64,000 nucleotides of DNA from Novosphingobium sp. PP1Y. Its GTDB lineage: Bacteria; Pseudomonadota; Alphaproteobacteria; Sphingomonadales; Sphingomonadaceae. Positions 44,339 through 52,524 of this stretch are shown one piece after another. Location: assembly GCF_000253255.1 (NCBI RefSeq), contig NC_015580.1, positions 2,741,001 through 2,805,000 on the forward strand, written 5' to 3'. A program made the position numbers and the translations under genes. Position 1 is the first letter of the stretch, and the number at the start of each line of letters is the position of its first letter. A model generated the notes under the pieces. The model was not told where the DNA came from, did not search any database, and worked only from the letters and a program-made list of their open reading frames with translations.

Positions 44339-44956
44339 ATGACCGATACCGAAAATCTCGCCGAAGAAGACCGCCGCCACAAGGAACGGACCCGCAAGCT
44401 CAAGTCCGTAGTCGATGCGCGCATTGCTGCAGCCAGGATCGACAAGGGGCTGGTGCTCGTTCTTACAGGAAACGGCAAGGGCAAGTCCTCCAGCGCCTTC
44501 GGCATGGTGGCTCGCACGCTGGGCTACGGGCGCACGGCGGCGGTATTCCAGTTCATCAAGAGCAAGGTCGACGTGGGCGAACGCGCTTTCCTTTCCGTGC
44601 AGCCGGGCGTCACCTGGGAGAACTGCGGCGAGGGCTTCACCTGGGAAACCCAGAACCGCCAGCGCGACATTGCCGCTGCGCAGGCCGGGTGGACCAAGGC
44701 AAAGGCCGCGCTGGCCGATCCTGAGATCTCGCTCGTCGTGCTCGATGAACTGACGTACCTCATCAATTACGGCTACCTCACGCTGGAAGAAGTCCTTCCT
44801 GCGATCAGGAACCGGCCGGAGATGCAGCACGTGGTAATCACCGGGCGCGCGGCCCATGCCGAATTCATCGAACTGGCCGACACGGTGAGCAGGATCGGTG
44901 ACGAGAAGCACGCTTTCCGCAATGGCATCAAGGCGCAGCCGGGGATCGACCTCTAG
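44339..44956 (+). CDS. cobO: Cob(I)yrinic acid a,c-diamide adenosyltransferase CobO
   Basis: Adds the 5'-deoxyadenosyl group to cobalt, making adenosylcobalamin precursors. The 205-residue protein has VDARIAAARIDKGLVLVLTGNGKGKSSSAFGMVARTLG with the P-loop GNGKGKSS, VFQFIKSK, and VVLDELTYLINYGYL. This is the CobA/CobO class. ATG 44339 fits the family's N-terminus and has GAGAGAGG upstream; GTG 44270, in frame with a GAGGAA, would add 23 residues. Single gene behind its own riboswitch. Confidence 0.94.
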   Translation: MTDTENLAEEDRRHKERTRKLKSVVDARIAAARIDKGLVLVLTGNGKGKSSSAFGMVARTLGYGRTAAVFQFIKSKVDVGERAFLSVQPGVTWENCGEGFTWETQNRQRDIAAAQAGWTKAKAALADPEISLVVLDELTYLINYGYLTLEEVLPAIRNRPEMQHVVITGRAAHAEFIELADTVSRIGDEKHAFRNGIKAQPGIDL

Positions 44957-45012
44957 CCAACGGCAGCGCACTGCAAGCAGAAATGTCCTCGCCGCAAGGC
45001 CCTATACCTGCC

Positions 45013-45036
45013 GGACGGAACTGTTAGGTTCCGTCC
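45013..45036 (+). terminator. Hairpin downstream of cobO
   Basis: GGACGGAAC (45013-45021) pairs with GTTCCGTCC (45028-45036) across six bases, 56 bases after the cobO stop. It lacks a U tract, so it may end transcription only weakly. Confidence 0.5.
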
Positions 45037-45114
45037 CGGCGATCGCGCGAGTCCCTGACTGAAGGGGCCATCGCCGCGACAAGATCGATTGAAGCTACCC
45101 CGCGGAGAACCCTA

Positions 45115-46899
45115 TTGCGCCGCCTTTTCCTGTCCGTCGGCCTTGCCGCACTGACACTGACGACCATTTCCCAGGCCAGCGTTTCCCAGGCCAGCGTTTC
45201 CCAGGCCAGCGTTTCCCAGGCCAGTCCGCCCCCTGCAGCAACCGTCGAGCAGACCGCACGGGCCGAAGTACCGGAGCGGGAACAGGCCGGGTTTGCAAAG
45301 CATGCAATGGTCGCGGCGGCCAATCCCCTCGCTGTGAAGGCAGGGGTGGACGTGCTGCGCAAGGGCGGCTCGGCGGTCGACGCCGCAGTGGCGATCCAGG
45401 CGGTCCTCGGCCTTGTCGAACCGCAGAGTTCGGGGATCGGCGGCGGCGCCTTCATGGTCTACTACGACGCGAAGAGCCGCAAGGCGACATACTACGACGG
45501 GCGCGAAACCGCGCCTGCCGGCGCGACCGACCGCCTATTCCTCGACGATGAGGGCAACCGACTGCCTTTCTTCGATGCGGTTCTTGGCGGCATTTCAACC
45601 GGCGTGCCCGGGGCCGTGGCCATGCTCGACATGGCCCATCACGATCACGGCAAGCTCGCCTGGGCGGACCTGCTGAAGCCGGCCCGCAATCTTGCCGAAG
45701 ACGGCTTCATCGTCAGCCCCCGCCTTGCCGGCATGATCCGGATGGAGCGCGCACCGCAATCCTCCGCGCCCGATGCCGTCGCGTATTTCTCCAAGCCGGA
45801 CGGCACCCGCTATGCCGCGGGGGACCGCTTGCGCAATCCGGCCTACGCCCGCACCTTGCAGCGGATCGCCAGATTCGGAGCCTCCGGCCTGCTGACCGGC
45901 CCTGTTGCCGCTGACATCGTCAGGCGCGTGAGCGAGGGACCGCGCCCGAGCACGATGACGCTGGCCGACCTCGCCGCCTATCGCCCGCGCTCCGGCCCGG
46001 CGCTTTGCGAACCCTACCGCGTCTACATGGTCTGCACGCCGCAGGCACCGTCCGGCGGCCCGGGACTGCTCATGGCGCTGGGCATTCTCGACCATACCGA
46101 TATCGGCAAGCGCAATGCCAAGGATGAAAAGGCCTGGTTCGAGTTCGCGCAGGCAAGCCGGCTGGCCTATGCCGACCGCGACCGCTACGTCGGCGATCCG
46201 GCCTTCGTCGAAGTTCCGATCAAGGGCCTGCTCGATCCGGACTACCTGGCAGCGCGCGCCGAACTGATCGGGGAACGCGCAGGCCCGGTCAGCTTCGGCC
46301 ATCCGAAGGGCGCATCTGCTGTCGGCCCCGACGCTACGGCCGAGCCTGGCGGGACAAGCCACTTCATCGTCGTCGATGGCGAGGGCAATGTCGTCTCGAT
46401 GACGACCACGGTGGAGAGCATCTTCGGTTCCGGACGAATGGTCGACGGGTTCTTCCTCAACAACCAGCTTACCGATTTCTCGTTCTCGCCCACCGATAAA
46501 GACGGAGCGCCAGCAGCGAATGCCCCCGCCCCCGGCAAGCGACCGCGCTCGAGCATGGCACCGGCCATCGTCCTGACGAAGGACGGCCGCTTTCATGCCG
46601 CTGCCGGATCGCCCGGCGGGACTTCGATCCAGGCCTATAATCTCAAGGCGCTGGTAGCGATGCTGGACTGGCACATGTCTCCGCAGGACGCAGTGGCGCT
46701 GCCCAACCTTGTCGCCAAGGGCGATACCTTCCGCGCCGATCCGTTCCCCGAACCGATCATGACCGGCCTTGCTGCACGCGGCATGCCGCTCTCGACCTCT
46801 CGCAGCGAGGAGTCGGGAATTCAGGCGATCGTAGTCCAGAACGGCGGCTATGAAGGCGGAGCCGATCCAAGGCGCGAGGGCATGGCGCGGGGCTTTTGA
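45115..46899 (+). CDS. ggt: Gamma-glutamyltransferase
   Basis: Periplasmic enzyme that cleaves glutathione and other gamma-glutamyl compounds. The 594-residue precursor has a signal peptide, then NPLAVKAGVDVLRKGGSAVDAAVAIQAVLGLVEPQSSGIGGGAFMVYY, and the self-cleavage site just before PGGTSHFIVVDGEGNVVSMTTTVES, where Thr becomes the nucleophile of the small subunit; RPRSSMAP and AAGSPGG follow. The start is TTG 45115, supported by GGAG at 45104-45107. The signal region contains four 15-bp tandem repeats. Single gene. Confidence 0.93.
   Translation: MRRLFLSVGLAALTLTTISQASVSQASVSQASVSQASPPPAATVEQTARAEVPEREQAGFAKHAMVAAANPLAVKAGVDVLRKGGSAVDAAVAIQAVLGLVEPQSSGIGGGAFMVYYDAKSRKATYYDGRETAPAGATDRLFLDDEGNRLPFFDAVLGGISTGVPGAVAMLDMAHHDHGKLAWADLLKPARNLAEDGFIVSPRLAGMIRMERAPQSSAPDAVAYFSKPDGTRYAAGDRLRNPAYARTLQRIARFGASGLLTGPVAADIVRRVSEGPRPSTMTLADLAAYRPRSGPALCEPYRVYMVCTPQAPSGGPGLLMALGILDHTDIGKRNAKDEKAWFEFAQASRLAYADRDRYVGDPAFVEVPIKGLLDPDYLAARAELIGERAGPVSFGHPKGASAVGPDATAEPGGTSHFIVVDGEGNVVSMTTTVESIFGSGRMVDGFFLNNQLTDFSFSPTDKDGAPAANAPAPGKRPRSSMAPAIVLTKDGRFHAAAGSPGGTSIQAYNLKALVAMLDWHMSPQDAVALPNLVAKGDTFRADPFPEPIMTGLAARGMPLSTSRSEESGIQAIVVQNGGYEGGADPRREGMARGF
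45166..45225 (+). repeat. Four tandem 15-bp repeats within ggt (VSQAS units)
   Basis: Units at 45166, 45181, 45196 and 45211 read (G/A)TTTCCCAGGCCAG(C/T), nearly identical, and encode ISQAS or VSQAS just after the hydrophobic part of the signal peptide. Unit number can change without shifting the frame. Confidence 0.95.
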
Positions 46900-46969
46900 G
46901 GCAAGTCTTCATACCTCCAAATCCCCGCGTTCCAGTTCGAGACGCAGCGTCAATTTGAATTAACAGTCC

Positions 46970-47008
46970 GGCACTTTTCCTTTAGTTTACGGCTACGGGG
47001 GAAGTGCC
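46970..47008 (+). promoter_or_regulatory. Hairpin masking the ribosome-binding site of the M23 peptidase gene
   Basis: GGCACTTTTCC (46970-46980) can pair with GGGGAAGTGCC (46998-47008), with two G-U pairs. The right arm contains the Shine-Dalgarno-like GGGGGAA and ends right at the ATG (47009), so folding would hide the start. Regulation by this fold is inferred. Confidence 0.4.
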
Positions 47009-47806
47009 ATGATCCTTGAATGCCAGAGCAAGAAGACGATCCGCCCAGCGATGCTCGGCGCGGTCGCTCTGGTCATGGCCCAAGCCGCACCGGCAATGGC
47101 CGGTGAGGACGGCGTCAATCGCATGGCCGTGGTCGACACCGGGACCGCGGGAAGTTGCCTGACCGCCGGAGCCATCGTCAGCGACCGCGCCGCCTGCGTC
47201 ACTTCGCCCCACCCTGCCCCGTTCGCCGCTGCGCAAGCTCCGCCTGCACGCATCACCGTCGGCCGCGCCGTCGATCTCAGCGGGCAGGAACCGGTTCGCT
47301 ATCTTTCGTCTTCCGCTTCGCTCGATCAGAGCCGATCGGTCATCATGTCCTCCAGCGGACGATTCCGGGACACGGTACGCCTGCTGACGCCGCCACCGGG
47401 CACTGGATCGGGCGGTGCGCCCGAAGGAATGCCCCTGCGCTCAAGCAGGCTGTCGAGCGGCTTCGGCCTGCGCATGCATCCCCTGCTCAACCAGGTGCGC
47501 ATGCATACCGGCGTCGACCTTGCTGCGGCCATGGGTGAACCGGTCCATGCCACTTCGGCGGGTGTCATCATGTCGGCAGGATGGCAGGGCGGCTACGGTC
47601 TAGCGGTTCGCATCAACCATGGCAAAGGGGTGGAGACGCTCTATGGCCACCTCTCCCGCCTGAACGTCAGCCCGGGCCAAGCGATCAAACCGGGCGACGT
47701 CATCGGTTTCGTCGGCTCGACCGGCCGGTCTACCGGACCCCACCTGCACTACGAAGTGCGCAAGGACGGGCGTCCGATCGATCCTTCTTCCAGCTTGCAC
47801 AAGTAA
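47009..47806 (+). CDS. Exported M23-family metallopeptidase
   Basis: A 265-residue secreted protein: a signal peptide (MLGAVALVMAQAAPAMA), a low-complexity region to about 140, then an M23 (LytM) domain with SGFGLRMHPLLNQVRMHTGVDLAA (zinc ligands His and Asp), YGLAVRINHGKGVETLYGHLS and the HxH motif GPHLHYEVRKDGRPIDP. All zinc ligands are present, so it should cleave peptidoglycan cross-links in the periplasm. It converges on the Tad operon's last gene; whether it opens the wall for pili is only a guess. Confidence 0.9.
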   Translation: MILECQSKKTIRPAMLGAVALVMAQAAPAMAGEDGVNRMAVVDTGTAGSCLTAGAIVSDRAACVTSPHPAPFAAAQAPPARITVGRAVDLSGQEPVRYLSSSASLDQSRSVIMSSSGRFRDTVRLLTPPPGTGSGGAPEGMPLRSSRLSSGFGLRMHPLLNQVRMHTGVDLAAAMGEPVHATSAGVIMSAGWQGGYGLAVRINHGKGVETLYGHLSRLNVSPGQAIKPGDVIGFVGSTGRSTGPHLHYEVRKDGRPIDPSSSLHK

Positions 47807-47819
47807 CCCCGTCTCCGCC

Positions 47820-48290
47820 TCAGAATGCGGAAGCTGCGGTGATGAGCGCGCCTGCAGCTATGGCGATGCCATATGGCAGCTTGTCGAAATTGTCGTCCGA
47901 GCCGCGCCCGCCGATCGGCTTGCGCATGATCCGGCGCACGGTGAACCAGACGAGGAAGAGGACAAGCCCTGCGATCGAAACCGAGAGAAGCAGGCGCGAT
48001 GCCTGCGACCACGCGAACCAGCCGGCGCAACCGGCATAGAACTTGGCATCCCCGCCACCGATCATGCCGAAGCGGAACAGGACCATGCCTACCACCAGCG
48101 CAACCGCCAGATGCAGGCCGTGGCTACCCACGCCGCCCAATCCGGCTTCATAAGCGGCAAGGGCAAGGCCAGTGGCAGCCGTCAACAGGCAAAGCCAGTT
48201 CGGGATGCGCCGCTGTACTGTGTCGGACCAGCTCGCATAGAAACAGGCGGGAACCAGCACCACCAGTTCCGCCCAGAAAATGACATTCAT
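47820..48290 (-). CDS. cpaA: Prepilin peptidase CpaA (A24 family)
   Basis: Inner-membrane aspartic protease that cuts the Flp prepilin and TadE-type pseudopilins. The 156-residue protein has about five membrane helices and both catalytic aspartates: Asp23 in ASWSDTVQRRIPNW and Asp81 in GMIGGGDAKF. There is no N-terminal methylase domain, as usual for CpaA/TadV. It is the last gene of the Tad operon here, whereas in Caulobacter it lies near the pilin. Confidence 0.92.
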   Translation of the reverse strand: MNVIFWAELVVLVPACFYASWSDTVQRRIPNWLCLLTAATGLALAAYEAGLGGVGSHGLHLAVALVVGMVLFRFGMIGGGDAKFYAGCAGWFAWSQASRLLLSVSIAGLVLFLVWFTVRRIMRKPIGGRGSDDNFDKLPYGIAIAAGALITAASAF

Positions 48291-48312
48291 CTAATCGGTT
48301 ACCCTGCGAGCG

Positions 48313-49158
48313 TCAGCGCGAAGTCGGAAAATCGATCCGCACGAGCGGCTTGAAACCGGCCCTATCGGCCCTGGCGGTCTTCGGCGGATCTGCGTCGGTT
48401 GCCCCGCCAGAAGCGTCCGCCTTGCCCCCCTCAGCCTTGTCCTTAGCGTTATCCTGCTTGCGGCCATCATCGGAGAACTCGATGCGCACCGCCGGCCTGA
48501 ACGTGTCGAGCTTGCCCCCGCGCACGCCCACGACCGGCAAGGAACCGCGTCCCGCCTGGCTCTCGGGCTGGACCGAGCGGATCATAACTTCGCCGCGCGA
48601 AATGCGCTGGAGCGTAGCCCCGCTTGTCGAGGGTGCCGTCTGCCGTGCAGGCTCTTCGGCTGCGGCGACCTCAGGCCTCGCTTCCTGCGACTGGATGTCG
48701 TGCGCCCCCGTCAACGTGCGAGCAGCGACTTGCGCGGCAAAGTCCGCTTCGTGCCTTTCGGCCAACAGGGTCGAGCGCATCAGGCGCGCCATGTTGGCCT
48801 GGTACATCGCATTCTTCGGCTCGACGGCAAGCGCTTCGGAAAAGAAGCGGTGCGCCTGCTCGAACTGGCCTAGCCGCACATAGGCGACGCCCATGCCGTT
48901 GGCTGCGGGACCGATCTGGTCGCCAGTTGCAAGCGCTTTCTGGAACTGCTCGATAGCCTGGCCCGTCCGGCCTGCGGCCAGATGCGCGCGTCCCTCGGCC
49001 ACTGCCGCGGCAGCACTGTCGGCATCTGCGGTGCGCACCTGAACTTCCGGCTTGGCTTCGTGGCGAAGTCCGAAGAATTCGAGCGCCCGCCCGCAACCGC
49101 TCAGCGACATCGCCATCAGTACGACGCAAGCGATGCGCGTTCCTGTCTTGCTCAACAT
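48313..49158 (-). CDS. TPR lipoprotein, TadD-like
   Basis: A 281-residue lipoprotein with lipobox LSGC (Cys22), followed by TPR repeats (AAAVAEGRAHLAAGRTGQAIEQFQKALATG, and GPAANGMGVAYVRLGQFEQAHRFFSEALAVEPKN) up to about residue 135, and a low-complexity C-terminus in which VRIEFSDDGR and VRIDFPTSR recur. In Tad systems the TPR lipoprotein TadD helps assemble the secretin at the outer membrane. One base separates it from tadC. Confidence 0.8.
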   Translation of the reverse strand: MLSKTGTRIACVVLMAMSLSGCGRALEFFGLRHEAKPEVQVRTADADSAAAAVAEGRAHLAAGRTGQAIEQFQKALATGDQIGPAANGMGVAYVRLGQFEQAHRFFSEALAVEPKNAMYQANMARLMRSTLLAERHEADFAAQVAARTLTGAHDIQSQEARPEVAAAEEPARQTAPSTSGATLQRISRGEVMIRSVQPESQAGRGSLPVVGVRGGKLDTFRPAVRIEFSDDGRKQDNAKDKAEGGKADASGGATDADPPKTARADRAGFKPLVRIDFPTSR

Positions 49159-49159
49159 G

Positions 49160-50131
49160 TCAGCCCCCTGTCATTGTCGGAAGGAGAATTCGCACGACCC
49201 GGATGGCCGCAGGCAGCATCAGCGTGCCGATCATCGTCGGCAGCATGCAGGCCACCAATGGAATGGAAATCAGGACCGGAATGCGGTGCGCCTTTTCTTC
49301 TGCGCGCATCCGGCGCTTCTCGCGCATTTCCGAGGCGTAGACGCGAAGCGTGGTCGCTATGCTCGTCCCCAGCTTGTCTGACTGGATCAGCAAGGTCGCG
49401 AAAGACGCGATTTCGTCGATCCGCGCCATGGAAGCCATGTTGCGCAGCGCGGACTCGCGCGTGGCACCGGCGCGCAGTTGCAGAGTCGTGGTCACCAGCA
49501 AACGCGAAACCAGCGGGTGCGAAGTCACCATCTCACGCCCGACACGATCGAACGCTGCCTCAAGTCCCAACCCGGCCTCGACGCAAACGAGCATCAAATC
49601 AAGTGCATCGGGAAATCCGTTCAGCACGTCCCGCCGACGCGCGGCCGCACGTGCGCGCACATAAATGTTTGGAACGTAGAGGCCCATGACGGCACAGAAC
49701 GTGCCGATGATATAGAGCTTCATGTAGCTGACGTCACTGCCAGAGAGCAGCAGTGCACCGATCAGCGCGGTCGGCAGAACGATCACCAGGACCAGTCGCA
49801 CCAGAGTATAGACACGTCCCGCGGCGGGAGATTCGAAGCCGGCCGCCTGCATCTGCTCGGTCAACGCATCGGACTTGGTGTCGCTGAGATTGAGCCCTGC
49901 CCTTTCGATCCGAGCCACCAGCCGCGACCAGGCATCTTCGCTCGATCGGCGCAAACTGGATGCCGAATGCGAACTTACGCTTTGCCGACCGATCACTTCC
50001 AGCTTCGTGCGAACCCGGGCCCGCTTCGAGGTAGCGAGCATGACGGCGAGTGTCATACCAACCACCAGGGCGAAGATCAGGAGCAACAGGAAGTTGCGGA
50101 TCAGAGCGTTGTTGGCGACAAACTCAACCAT
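49160..50131 (-). CDS. tadC: Tad pilus inner-membrane protein TadC
   Basis: A 323-residue GspF-type membrane platform protein: an N-terminal helix, RRRDVLNGFPDALDLMLVCVEAGLGLEAAFDRV, the family's signature stretch, and two C-terminal helices. With TadB it forms the platform on which the CpaF motor acts to extrude Flp fibres. One base after tadB. Confidence 0.93.
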   Translation of the reverse strand: MVEFVANNALIRNFLLLLIFALVVGMTLAVMLATSKRARVRTKLEVIGRQSVSSHSASSLRRSSEDAWSRLVARIERAGLNLSDTKSDALTEQMQAAGFESPAAGRVYTLVRLVLVIVLPTALIGALLLSGSDVSYMKLYIIGTFCAVMGLYVPNIYVRARAAARRRDVLNGFPDALDLMLVCVEAGLGLEAAFDRVGREMVTSHPLVSRLLVTTTLQLRAGATRESALRNMASMARIDEIASFATLLIQSDKLGTSIATTLRVYASEMREKRRMRAEEKAHRIPVLISIPLVACMLPTMIGTLMLPAAIRVVRILLPTMTGG

Positions 50132-50132
50132 A

Positions 50133-51134
50133 TTACACCTTCAGGTCCGTCAGGCGCCGAATGGCATACACGCCTACGCAGTAAAGCACGAAAAGCGCGG
50201 GGAAGCCGACGACGAAGATAGAGTCCTGGGCAACATCGAGGTAGAATTTCGGGTTGACCAGGAACATGCTGAGCAAGGTGAAGACGGGCAGGACGGTTAG
50301 CATCCAGCCTGTCATGCGCCCTTCCGAACTCAGCGCACGTACCTTGAGGTAAAGCGTTGCACGCTCACGGATGACCTTCGAGAGATTGTCGAGAATTTCA
50401 GCCAGATTGCCGCCCGTCTCGCTCTGCACCGAAACGCACACCACGAACATGCGGATGTCCTCAAGGTCCCAGCGCTCGGCCATGGCCGCGAAAGCATCGT
50501 TGAGCTCGGCGCCATAGGCCACTTCGTCGGACACAAGGCCGAACTCGGTGCCCACAGGATCGGACATTTCTTCAGTGATGATGCCGACTGCCGAGGCAAT
50601 CGGATGTCCAGAGCGCAGCGAGCGTGAGAAGATGTCGAGAGCCACCGGGAACTGCTCTTCCATTCTCTTGCGGCGCTTTTCCGCCTTGCGGCTGATCAAC
50701 ATGATCGGGAGCGCAATCGTCGCACCGAGGCAAAGAACCAGGGCAAGCTGGACAACGCCCAGCGTAATCGTGATGCGAAGGACGAAGAGAACAAGCAGCA
50801 GCAGACACAGCGAGGCGATAAAGGCAATGACCATGCGCAGCAGGATTTGCTTCGCCTCAGTCCGCATCGCCGCCATCATGACCATGCGAATGAAATTGAC
50901 ATACTTGCGCTCGAACCAACCGGCATCCGGAGAAAGGTGCGGGGGGGCATTCTTCAGCAGGTTATAGGCCACCGCCTCGCGCGATAGCCCCGCCCGCAGC
51001 ATTCGCAGACGTTCGTTAATTCCGGACCGCTCCGATCGCCGGTCCCAGGCAAATCGCAGGAAGATCTGCGAGATCAGGAAAACCGTTATGAATGCCGCGA
51101 TCAGGACGAAGAGTCTGATGAAAAGTGCAGTCAT
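50133..51134 (-). CDS. tadB: Tad pilus inner-membrane protein TadB
   Basis: A 333-residue GspF-type protein with helices at both ends and a central cytosolic part, with KRRKRMEEQFPVALDIFSRSLRSGHPIASAVGIITEEM, ALQLG-type helix and FVVCVSVQSETGGNLAEILDNLSKVIRERATLYLKVRALSSEGRMTGWML. Partner of TadC. Its start overlaps the cpaF stop as ATGA. Confidence 0.93.
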   Translation of the reverse strand: MTALFIRLFVLIAAFITVFLISQIFLRFAWDRRSERSGINERLRMLRAGLSREAVAYNLLKNAPPHLSPDAGWFERKYVNFIRMVMMAAMRTEAKQILLRMVIAFIASLCLLLLVLFVLRITITLGVVQLALVLCLGATIALPIMLISRKAEKRRKRMEEQFPVALDIFSRSLRSGHPIASAVGIITEEMSDPVGTEFGLVSDEVAYGAELNDAFAAMAERWDLEDIRMFVVCVSVQSETGGNLAEILDNLSKVIRERATLYLKVRALSSEGRMTGWMLTVLPVFTLLSMFLVNPKFYLDVAQDSIFVVGFPALFVLYCVGVYAIRRLTDLKV

Positions 51135-52522
51135 GACGCGTCGAACGCAGCAGAGTGGCGGAACAGTTCGGGATCGAGGTGGATGCCCTGCTCGGCCAAT
51201 TGGCCCGCGAACTTCGGTCGAATGCCGGTAGCCTCGAAATGGCCCAGAACGTTTCCGGCGTCGTCGCGCCCGGTCATCTTGAAGCGGAAGATCTCCTGCA
51301 TGGTGATCGTGTCGCCTTCCATGCCGGTGATCTCGCTGAGTGAGAGCAGCTTGCGCTTGCCGTCCGAAAGGCGTCCGATCTGGATCACGACGTTGATGGC
51401 CGCCGCGATCTGTCCGCGGATCGAACGGGCGGAAATATCGATGCCGCTCATGCCGACCATCTGCTCGATACGAGAGAGTGCATCGCGCGGTGTATTGGCG
51501 TGGATCGTCGTCATCGATCCGTCGTGGCCAGTGTTCATCGCCTGCAGCATGTCGAAGGCTTCACCGGCACGGCATTCGCCAAGGATGATGCGGTCGGGAC
51601 GCATGCGCAGGGCGTTCTTGACGAGCTCGCGCTGCGTGACCTCACCCTTCCCTTCGATGTTGGCCGGGCGCGTTTCGAGGCGGGCAACGTGCTCCTGCTG
51701 GAGTTGAAGTTCCGCCGAGTCTTCGATGGTAACGATGCGTTCACGCTCGTCGATGAAGGAGGACAACGCATTGAGCATCGTCGTCTTGCCCGAGCCGGTG
51801 CCGCCGGAAATGATGATGTTGCGCCGTCCGAGCACGATCCCGCGCATCACTTCAGCGACCTGCGGGACGATACTGCCGATCTCGACCATGCGCTCCATGC
51901 TGATCGGTTTCTTGGAAAACTTGCGGATCGAAAGCAGCGCTCCATCGATGGCCAGCGGCGGGACGATCGCATTGACGCGCGAGCCATCCTGCAGTCGGGC
52001 GTCGACGAAGGGCGAGGACTCGTCGATGCGACGGCCGACCGCGCTCACGATCTTCTGGATGATCCTGAGCAGATGGCGACCGTCCTGAAAGCGCGTGGTC
52101 ACTTTCTCAAGGACGCCGAAGCGTTCGACGAATACCGAATCCGGACCGTTCACGAGAATATCGTTGACCGTCTCGTCCTTGAGGAGCGGCTCAAGCGGCC
52201 CGAGGCCGAGGAGCTCGTCGAGAACCTCTTCACACAGGGTCAGGCGCTCGGCGCGGTTCAGCATTTCGCTCCGCTGCTCGAGGATCTCGGCGACGATGAC
52301 CGAAATCTCGTTGGCAATCGTCTCGCGCGACATCTTGTCGAGCGCGGCGAGGTTGATCTGGTCGAGCAACTGGCGGTGGATCTCTATCTTCAGGTCGAGC
52401 TGGCGCGATGCTTCGCGGCGCTCCGGTTCGAAGAGCGGCGCAGGCGTCAGCTTGTCGAGCGACATCCTGGATGCCGCGCCTGGCGGATCCTGGACTTCCG
52501 GCGTTCTGCGAAGCTGCCACAT
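51131..52522 (-). CDS. cpaF: Tad pilus motor ATPase CpaF (TadA)
   Basis: Cytosolic hexameric ATPase that drives Flp pilus assembly (and retraction in Caulobacter). The 463-residue protein has DETVNDILVNGPDSVFVER, Walker A GGTGSGKTT (240-248), the Asp box IVTIEDSAELQL, Walker B-like RIILGECRAGEAFDMLQAMNTGHDGSMTTIHAN and the following His box. All catalytic parts are intact. Two bases downstream of cpaE. Confidence 0.96.
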   Translation of the reverse strand: MWQLRRTPEVQDPPGAASRMSLDKLTPAPLFEPERREASRQLDLKIEIHRQLLDQINLAALDKMSRETIANEISVIVAEILEQRSEMLNRAERLTLCEEVLDELLGLGPLEPLLKDETVNDILVNGPDSVFVERFGVLEKVTTRFQDGRHLLRIIQKIVSAVGRRIDESSPFVDARLQDGSRVNAIVPPLAIDGALLSIRKFSKKPISMERMVEIGSIVPQVAEVMRGIVLGRRNIIISGGTGSGKTTMLNALSSFIDERERIVTIEDSAELQLQQEHVARLETRPANIEGKGEVTQRELVKNALRMRPDRIILGECRAGEAFDMLQAMNTGHDGSMTTIHANTPRDALSRIEQMVGMSGIDISARSIRGQIAAAINVVIQIGRLSDGKRKLLSLSEITGMEGDTITMQEIFRFKMTGRDDAGNVLGHFEATGIRPKFAGQLAEQGIHLDPELFRHSAAFDAS

Positions 52523-52524
52523 GA

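Noticed and set aside
45166..45225. Tandem repeats as a possible CRISPR array
   Set aside because: The units are contiguous 15-mers without spacers and are in frame with the ggt gene.
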